NCBI GenBank assembly: GCA_964554715.1
Contig: CAZKPU010000027.1
Span: 1 to 24,198 of the forward strand
Reading direction: 5' to 3'
DNA length: 24,198 nt
Source: RXOA01 sp964554715
GTDB lineage: Bacteria > Bipolaricaulota > Bipolaricaulia > UBA7950 > UBA9294
The stretch's first letter is position 1. Every line of letters begins with the position of its first letter. Position numbers and translations under genes: made by a program. Under the pieces are notes generated by a model, which was not told the origin of the DNA, made no database searches, and worked only from the letters and a program-made list of their open reading frames with translations. Positions 20,124-24,198 of the stretch are shown here, one piece after another.

Positions 20124-20897
20124 ATGAAGACACTGGTGCTGAAAGCGAGTCCGAGCAAGGCGGGGAACACGGCGACGATGGCCGATCGATTCGTCGACGG
20201 ACTCCGGGCGGTCGGGCATGAGGAGGTCATGTCTTTCCATCTGAACGATCTCAACATCCGCCCGTGTCAGGGATGCAACGCATGTCTCCGCCCACCGTAT
20301 GAAGGATGTGTGGTTGACGACGACTTCAACACCGTCTACCCGGCGTTTCGGGATGCCGATCTGGTTGTGTTTGCCGCGCCCATCTACTGGTGGCATCTGT
20401 GCGCGCAGATGAAAACGTTTATCGATCGCATGCATCCGATGCTGACGTTCGACCGAGATCACTGTCTTGCGACCAAAGATCTGGTTCTTCTGACAGCCTA
20501 TCTGGCGGAGGATCCGTACGGAGTGGGCTTAGCCGTACGAATGCTGGAATCGATCAGCGGATGGGCGGGGATGGGATTTCATGTCGTGCGGTTCCACTCC
20601 GAAGCGGGGCCGGTGCAGCAGGACGAAGCCAAGCTGCCCGAAGCCTATGATCTCGGACGTTCATTCGCCGATTGGAAGCGACCTGAGCTGTCGGCCGAAT
20701 GCCCATTGGATGGCTGCGGTTTCTTGTTTCGCAGCGTCGAGCACGCCGCCAAGCACCTGGTGATGGCCGCCGGCGGTGAGCACCTTCGGTGGAAAGCGGA
20801 GCATCTCTCCGCAATTCACACCCTGCAAAACACTGAACAGCTCATTGCCGAAGCCGTCAAGATCCTCGGTGATCGAGCTGCCAGTGATCCGGAGTAG
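20124..20897 (+). CDS. NADPH-dependent FMN reductase / iron-sulfur flavoprotein-like, with C2H2-like tail
   Basis: A 257-residue flavodoxin-fold protein. The N-terminal strand and phosphate loop read MKTLVLKASPSKAGNTATMA, followed by NDLNIRPCQGCNACLRPP and C62. The cysteines fit CxxCxxC-x7-C (C48, C51, C54, C62), the compact motif of iron-sulfur flavoproteins that can hold a 4Fe-4S cluster. VFAAPIYWWHLCAQMKTFID is the canonical FMN-ring region. After the core, residues 193-211 read CPLDGC...H-x3-H, a C2H2-like putative zinc site followed by a helical tail. ATG 20124 is chosen over 20118 because GGGGGA lies six bases before it. It probably reduces flavin or quinone-like acceptors; partners are unknown. 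Confidence 0.85.
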   Translation: MKTLVLKASPSKAGNTATMADRFVDGLRAVGHEEVMSFHLNDLNIRPCQGCNACLRPPYEGCVVDDDFNTVYPAFRDADLVVFAAPIYWWHLCAQMKTFIDRMHPMLTFDRDHCLATKDLVLLTAYLAEDPYGVGLAVRMLESISGWAGMGFHVVRFHSEAGPVQQDEAKLPEAYDLGRSFADWKRPELSAECPLDGCGFLFRSVEHAAKHLVMAAGGEHLRWKAEHLSAIHTLQNTEQLIAEAVKILGDRAASDPE

Positions 20898-20904
20898 AGC
20901 AGTA

Positions 20905-20931
20905 GGTTCTCGGAAGAGGCTCGCGAGAACC
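20905..20931 (+). terminator. Stem-loop after the FMN reductase gene
   Basis: GGTTCTCG (20905-20912) and CGAGAACC (20924-20931) form an 8-bp stem with an 11-nt loop, eight bases after the stop. No T-run follows, so it is at best a weak or factor-dependent 3' end element. The next promoter starts nine bases later. Confidence 0.35.
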
Positions 20932-20939
20932 AGAAGGGG

Positions 20940-20968
20940 TTGACGACGAGAAGTAGCCTCGTTATGCT
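20940..20968 (+). promoter_or_regulatory. Promoter of the 34-codon ORF/terminator cassette
   Basis: TTGACG (20940-20945) and TATGCT (20963-20968) are spaced exactly 17 bases. The predicted start near 20975 is only a few bases before the ATG at 20978, so the transcript would have almost no leader. It probably drives the small ORF and, if the terminator is passed, the zinc-ribbon and PEP carboxylase genes. Confidence 0.6.
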
Positions 20969-20977
20969 GGGTTCATC

Positions 20978-21082
20978 ATGACCAAGGTGCGAGGGACCGA
21001 GCTTGTCGAGATGAGCGTCTTCGGGCTCACGCGCCGATCCACGGATGATATGTGCGTGCTGGTCGATCTGTTCGACACCTAG
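20978..21082 (+). CDS. Small ORF (34 aa), possible leader peptide or small protein
   Basis: ATG 20978 to TAG 21082 encodes MTKVRGTELVEMSVFGLTRR followed by STDDMCVLVDLFDT. It sits between a good promoter and a strong terminator, with about three bases of leader and no SD. It is not hydrophobic and no family is recognised. Its position upstream of a terminator and two downstream genes suggests a leader peptide, or the unit may be a small RNA of about 175 nt. Confidence 0.4.
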   Translation: MTKVRGTELVEMSVFGLTRRSTDDMCVLVDLFDT

Positions 21083-21117
21083 CGAGAGCTAAGGTAGCGA
21101 ACAGAAGGACCGGCAGC

Positions 21118-21150
21118 AGACTGCAGGGGTTCCCTGCGGTCTTTTTCTTT
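21118..21150 (+). terminator. Strong intrinsic terminator upstream of the zinc-ribbon and PEP carboxylase genes
   Basis: AGAC-T-GCAGGG, loop GTT, CCCTGC-G-GTCT forms an 11-bp stem with one T-G wobble (21118-21142), followed directly by TTTTCTTTT. A second hairpin, TGCCTC/GAGGCA (21151-21171), follows before the SD of the next gene. An upstream segment GACCGGCAG (21108-21116) can also pair with CTGCGGTC, so an alternative fold exists. Confidence 0.85.
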
Positions 21151-21195
21151 TGCCTCGCAGCGGGTGAGGCATGAGAGTTGCCCAGGAGGTGAACG

Positions 21196-21447
21196 ATGAC
21201 GGTTGCGATGTGTCCAAGTTGCGAAGAAAGAATCGAGCTGCGGGCAGGTATGCCGCTTCTCCATCAGATGTTCCGGTGCCCAACGTGCGATACCCGGTTG
21301 CTGGTCGCAGATGATCAGCCGGTGCAGCTCCGGAAGTTCACCTCCGATGGCCTTCCGTTTGCGAGCGGCGATCTGAGCAGGATTTGGCTGGCGGGAGCAA
21401 GGAGAGAACATGCGGTTTCCTCGATGCATGAGCACGCAGCATCCTGA
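21196..21447 (+). CDS. Small zinc-ribbon protein overlapping the PEP carboxylase gene
   Basis: An 83-residue protein. Two cysteine pairs, CPSC (6-9) and CPTC (28-31), form a zinc ribbon in the first half, similar in layout to LysW-like carriers and zinc-ribbon adaptors but without a LysW EDWGE tail. The second half, VQLRKFTSDGLPFASGDLSR, has no known motif. The ATG has an outstanding SD (AGGAGGTGAACG). The gene ends 38 bases inside the PEP carboxylase gene in another frame, so expression of the two is probably linked. The C-terminal end read over the overlap may be of low constraint. The function is unknown. Confidence 0.65.
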   Translation: MTVAMCPSCEERIELRAGMPLLHQMFRCPTCDTRLLVADDQPVQLRKFTSDGLPFASGDLSRIWLAGARREHAVSSMHEHAAS

Positions 21448-22885
21448 CAACGCAACCCCTCCGTTTTTCGCCGGCGAATCCGTCATCCGTGGCGATGCAG
21501 AGATCCGTGAAGCGTATTACGCCTACAGCCACCTCGGCTGCGATGAGCAGATGTGGGACTACGAGGGCAAGGAGGTGGATGCCTTCGTCGTCAAGAAACT
21601 GCTCACCTGGTATGAGAGCTTCTTCCGCGGCAACGCCCTTGGCGAGAACCTCTTCCTGACGTTTCGAGTTCCCAATCCTCGCGTGGAACGCGTCGAGGCC
21701 AAGGTGTTGTTCGAGACGCTGGAGAGCATCCCTCGCTCCTGTGACGTGGCGCGCGTGCTCTATGGTGATGAGGTTCCGTGTCCGGTGTTCGAGGTGATCC
21801 TGCCGATGACGACGAGCGCACAGGAGATGAATCGTGTCGCCCATTACTACGCAGAGCATATCGGCAACCGGGAGCGGCAAAGCTGTCTTGACGTCTCGTT
21901 TGGGGAGTGGGTCGGAGAGTATCGCCCGAAGCGGATCAACGTCATCCCGCTGGTCGAGGACATGCAGCATCTTGTGACGGTTGACGAGATCGTCGACGAG
22001 TACCTTTCCGACAAGGATGTGGAGTACCAGCGGGTGTTCCTGGCGCGAAGCGATCCGGCGCTCAACTACGGGCAACTCGCGGCGGTTCTGCTCACCAAGA
22101 TCGCGCTTCATCGACTGCAATCGCTCGAGCGGCGGATCGGCACGGAGCTTCTCCCCATCCTCGGAGTCGGATCGGTTCCGTTTCGCGGTAACCTGTGCCC
22201 CGGAAGGGTGGAGGAGTTCCTCTCCGAGTACCCTTCGGTGCAGACGTTCACCATCCAAAGTGCGTTCAAGTACGACCACGAGCCGAAAGCGGTGCAGCGC
22301 GCGATTGAACGGATTCATTCCGTGCCGCGGAGCCGGGCGTTGGAGATTGATGAGCACCGGTGCCGGAGGATGGTCGCGAAATCGGCCGAGCGGTACGCCG
22401 AGGACATTCAGGCCTTGGCACCGTTGATCAACGCAGTCTCCGCTTACATCCCGGCGCGCCGGGCGCGCAAGCTCCATATCGGTCTGTTTGGTTATTCGCG
22501 GGAGTTGGATGGACATGCGGAGGTTCGATTGCCGCGTGCGATCACGTTCTGCGCATCGCTCTACTCGATCGGTCTGCCCCCCGAGCTTCTCGGTTGGAGC
22601 ACCCTCGATCGCTCCGAGGTCGCCGCCGTCCGGACCGCCTACCAACATGTGGATCAGGATATGCAGGACAGTCTTCGCTACTTGAACAGGGAGAACCTGA
22701 AGCACTTCCCGGAAACCGTCCAAGACGACGTCGCCGCCGCGATCGAGCTGTTCGAAGGTGCGCGGGATGAGGAGCATAAGGAACTGACCAAGAGCATCTT
22801 CGATGCAATCCGAGCTTCACGACCTTCTGCCAGGATCAGTGAACAGATCGAGCAAGCGGCCATCCTCCGCTGTTTCCTGGGGTAG
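21410..22885 (+). CDS. ppcA: Archaeal-type phosphoenolpyruvate carboxylase
   Basis: The 491-residue enzyme carboxylates phosphoenolpyruvate with bicarbonate to oxaloacetate and phosphate, feeding the TCA cycle in the cytoplasm. It begins MRFPRCMSTQHPDNATPPFF, the hallmark N-terminus of the archaeal-type family. It continues with YYAYSHLGCDEQMWDYEGKE, ILPMTTSAQEMNRVAHYY, GNLCPGRVEEFLSEYP and TIQSAFKYDH. The length (about 490) matches this family and is half that of bacterial-type enzymes. ATG 21410 has AAGGAGA at good spacing. The gene is known in many archaea and a minority of bacteria, so horizontal transfer is plausible. It overlaps the upstream zinc-ribbon gene by 38 bases and sits downstream of a terminator cassette that may attenuate it. 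Confidence 0.93.
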   Translation: MRFPRCMSTQHPDNATPPFFAGESVIRGDAEIREAYYAYSHLGCDEQMWDYEGKEVDAFVVKKLLTWYESFFRGNALGENLFLTFRVPNPRVERVEAKVLFETLESIPRSCDVARVLYGDEVPCPVFEVILPMTTSAQEMNRVAHYYAEHIGNRERQSCLDVSFGEWVGEYRPKRINVIPLVEDMQHLVTVDEIVDEYLSDKDVEYQRVFLARSDPALNYGQLAAVLLTKIALHRLQSLERRIGTELLPILGVGSVPFRGNLCPGRVEEFLSEYPSVQTFTIQSAFKYDHEPKAVQRAIERIHSVPRSRALEIDEHRCRRMVAKSAERYAEDIQALAPLINAVSAYIPARRARKLHIGLFGYSRELDGHAEVRLPRAITFCASLYSIGLPPELLGWSTLDRSEVAAVRTAYQHVDQDMQDSLRYLNRENLKHFPETVQDDVAAAIELFEGARDEEHKELTKSIFDAIRASRPSARISEQIEQAAILRCFLG

Positions 22886-22890
22886 GAGCC

Positions 22891-22944
22891 GGGGTCAAGT
22901 CTTGCAATGCAACATGAATACCGGGGTCAAATCTTGCGATGCAA
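22891..22944. repeat. Left pair of REP-like repeats flanking the RAYT
   Basis: Two direct copies, GGGGTCAAGTCTTGCAATGC at 22891 and GGGGTCAAATCTTGCGATGC at 22923, are 32 bases apart. Each has a GGGGTCA head followed by a small hairpin: TTGCA-A-TGCAA in the first, CTTGC-GAT-GCAAG in the second. They start six bases after the PEP carboxylase stop. They are in opposite orientation to the right-hand pair at 23855-23906. Confidence 0.8.
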
Positions 22945-22966
22945 GAGATGGTCTCTATAAAGGAAG

Positions 22967-22995
22967 TTGAATAGCATAAATGATCATGATAGAGT
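22967..22995 (+). promoter_or_regulatory. Candidate promoter of the RAYT gene
   Basis: TTGAAT (22967-22972) and TAGAGT (22990-22995) are 17 bases apart, and the ATG at 23002 follows six bases after the -10. There is no SD near the ATG, so the transcript would be leaderless. The region is noticeably A/T-rich compared with its neighbours. Confidence 0.4.
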
Positions 22996-23001
22996 ATAGG
23001 T

Positions 23002-23850
23002 ATGGCGCGTTCATTGCGAATAGAGTTCCCAGGAGCGATCTATCATGTAACAAGCCGCGGTAACGCAGGGAGTGAAACGTACACGGACGACTACGATCGT
23101 GAAGTGTTTCTGAAAACAGTGAGCCAAGCCACTAAACGATTCAACTGGGTGTGCCATGCCTACTGCTTGATGTCCAATCACTACCACCTGGTGATCGAGA
23201 CGATCGATCCGACGCTGTCCCGAGGGATGAGACACATCAACGGGGTCTACACACAGACGTTCAACCGCCGTCACAAAAGACAAGGGCATCTATTCCAGGG
23301 GCGTTTCAAGGGGATTCTGGTCGAGAAGGACGCGTACTTGCTAGAGCTCTGTCGGTACGTTGTTCTGAATCCTGTCCGTGCGGGAATCACTCGACGAGCT
23401 GCAGAGTGGTCATGGAGCAGCTATCAGGCAACAGCTGGGATTTCGCAGTGTGCGGATTTGCTGACGATCGACTGGATCCTCGCCCAGTTTGGTACTACGC
23501 GCAAGCAATCCATGCAAGCGTATCGCCGTTTCGTTGCGAGAGGCCACGGGGCTTCGATCTGGGGAGCGCTTCGCGGGCAGATCTATCTGGGAGGGGATTC
23601 CTTTGTCCAAGCGATTGACAAGCAAGACGATGGCTTGAGAGAGATCCCACGTGTGCAGAGGCTCGCTGCTAGACCAGAGCTACGAGTGATTCTTACAGGG
23701 CAAGCGAGGCAGGATCCTGCGGCGATTGCGCATGCGTATCGCGAGTATGGGTACACAATGAGGCAAATCGCGCAACACCTTGGAGTCCACTACTCTACGG
23801 TCAGCCGCCGGATCCGAAGCCATGAAAGCGGGGCACATACGCCAACGTGA
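23002..23850 (+). CDS. REP-associated tyrosine transposase (RAYT, Y1/HUH family)
   Basis: A 282-residue single-strand endonuclease of the IS200/IS605-related Y1 family. It begins MARSLRIEFPGAIYHVTSRG, the standard RAYT N-terminus. The HUH metal motif is SNHYHLVIE (H60, H62), GHLFQGRFKGILVEKD follows, and the catalytic tyrosine is Y119 in CRYVVLNPVRAG. The C-terminus carries a helix-turn-helix, YTMRQIAQHLGVHYSTVSRR (251-270), typical of one RAYT subgroup. These enzymes nick and join REP hairpins. Here the gene is bracketed by paired REP-like repeats, which probably represent its substrate and the mobile unit's ends. Confidence 0.93.
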   Translation: MARSLRIEFPGAIYHVTSRGNAGSETYTDDYDREVFLKTVSQATKRFNWVCHAYCLMSNHYHLVIETIDPTLSRGMRHINGVYTQTFNRRHKRQGHLFQGRFKGILVEKDAYLLELCRYVVLNPVRAGITRRAAEWSWSSYQATAGISQCADLLTIDWILAQFGTTRKQSMQAYRRFVARGHGASIWGALRGQIYLGGDSFVQAIDKQDDGLREIPRVQRLAARPELRVILTGQARQDPAAIAHAYREYGYTMRQIAQHLGVHYSTVSRRIRSHESGAHTPT

Positions 23851-23854
23851 TGTG

Positions 23855-23906
23855 TGAATGCAAGACGTGACCCCATGTGGCGTGTATGAATGCAAGACGT
23901 GACCCC
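23855..23906. repeat. Right pair of REP-like repeats flanking the RAYT
   Basis: Two identical 20-nt copies of TGAATGCAAGACGTGACCCC begin at 23855 and 23887, again 32 bases apart. Their reverse complement GGGGTCACGTCTTGCATTCA matches the left-hand copies, so the pairs face each other across the transposase. The last copy ends two bases before the stop codon of the leftward membrane-protein gene. Confidence 0.82.
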
Positions 23907-23908
23907 AT

Positions 23909-24198
23909 CTAGAAGGAGGATGGGCGGTTCCGGCCGGGGGGCCAGAACGAGGAGCCTTTGGTTTCGGCGCGTAGCGCCCGGCGGAGGCGCACGACGCTGT
24001 ACACGAACACGGCTATGGCAAGCATCGGCGCCCAGATCGGAGCAAGCAGGAAGGTCGGAGTCTCCGGGCTTTCCAACAGGAAAATCAAGCAAAACAGGTC
24101 GATCAGCAGCAAGCTGACACCGCAGAGAGAGAAGAGGAAGAAGAACGACCGGAAGCGCCTCTCCTGTAGCAGCATCTTCGATCTTCGTGCGCGATAGG
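23909..24198 (-). CDS. Small membrane protein, two predicted spans (5' end uncertain)
   Basis: The frame ends at TAG 23911-23909 and is open to the right window edge. ATG 24175 would give 88 residues but has no convincing SD, so the true start may lie outside the window. Two hydrophobic segments are visible: RSFFFLFSLCGVSLLLIDLF with CLIFLL, and APIWAPMLAIAVFVYSVVRL. A basic cytoplasmic tail follows (RRALRAETKG, then PPGRNRPSSF). No family is recognised. REP-like repeats begin directly after its stop, which may form a 3' stabilising hairpin. Confidence 0.6.
   Translation of the reverse strand, partial: YRARRSKMLLQERRFRSFFFLFSLCGVSLLLIDLFCLIFLLESPETPTFLLAPIWAPMLAIAVFVYSVVRLRRALRAETKGSSFWPPGRNRPSSF

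Noticed and set aside
21196..21300. Zinc-ribbon protein as LysW amino-group carrier
   Set aside because: The cysteine layout is similar, but the C-terminal EDWGE motif needed for carrier function is absent and no lysine or arginine biosynthesis genes are nearby.
22891..23906. CRISPR array based on repeats with a 32-nt period
   Set aside because: There are only two copies on each side, in opposite orientations, next to a RAYT and without cas genes; REP-like repeats explain them.

Overview
The window reads as the chromosome of a free-living bacterium. Genes are dense, Shine-Dalgarno (SD) sites are strong, GTG and TTG starts are common, two proteins carry classical export signals, and the sugar importer is a bacterial CUT1-type system. 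Two genes have an archaeal flavour: an archaeal-type phosphoenolpyruvate carboxylase and a RIO-type kinase. Together with a RAYT transposase this suggests an uncultivated, perhaps thermophile-related lineage (Bipolaricaulota/Acetothermia-like is a guess). No rRNA, tRNA or phylogenetic marker is present to settle it.

1-8460 (mostly minus strand). A carbohydrate locus is transcribed right to left: a regulator fusing a GntR DNA-binding domain to an extracellular-type solute-binding domain; an intergenic region with a perfect 16-bp GTTATAAC-centred palindrome; then an exported solute-binding protein, two permeases, a GH13 sucrose/glucosylglycerate-phosphorylase-type enzyme and a GT4 glycosyltransferase. 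No ATPase is encoded, so a shared one elsewhere is likely. The last three junctions are tight or overlapping, and a 10-bp stem-loop follows the binding-protein gene. The end of an FMN-binding split-barrel gene converges on this operon, and both stop codons lie in one CTAG.

8460-15150 (plus strand). Metallophosphoesterase, a second split-barrel flavoprotein, a coupled hotdog thioesterase, an EamA transporter, a RIO kinase and an exported fibronectin-III protein. The RIO kinase has a long leader with a strong promoter, a 16-residue leader peptide with a near-perfect SD, and a 10-nt segment inside that peptide exactly complementary to the kinase SD. This looks like a translational attenuator.

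15190-18600. Nitroreductase (minus), a 48-residue membrane protein read from an apparently leaderless promoter overlapped by an operator-like palindrome, a short interspersed repeat, an amidohydrolase with an unusual membrane segment just after its first metal motif, a decayed stretch, and a zinc-ribbon protein with an RGG-like tail.

18600-24198. A membrane fatty-acid desaturase interrupted in frame by an amber codon in the loop of a perfect C/G hairpin; an FMN reductase/iron-sulfur flavoprotein relative; a compact promoter, 34-codon ORF and terminator cassette; a zinc-ribbon protein overlapping the archaeal-type PEP carboxylase gene; a RAYT flanked by two inverted pairs of REP-like repeats, each pair with a 32-nt period; and the 3' part of a small membrane protein gene.
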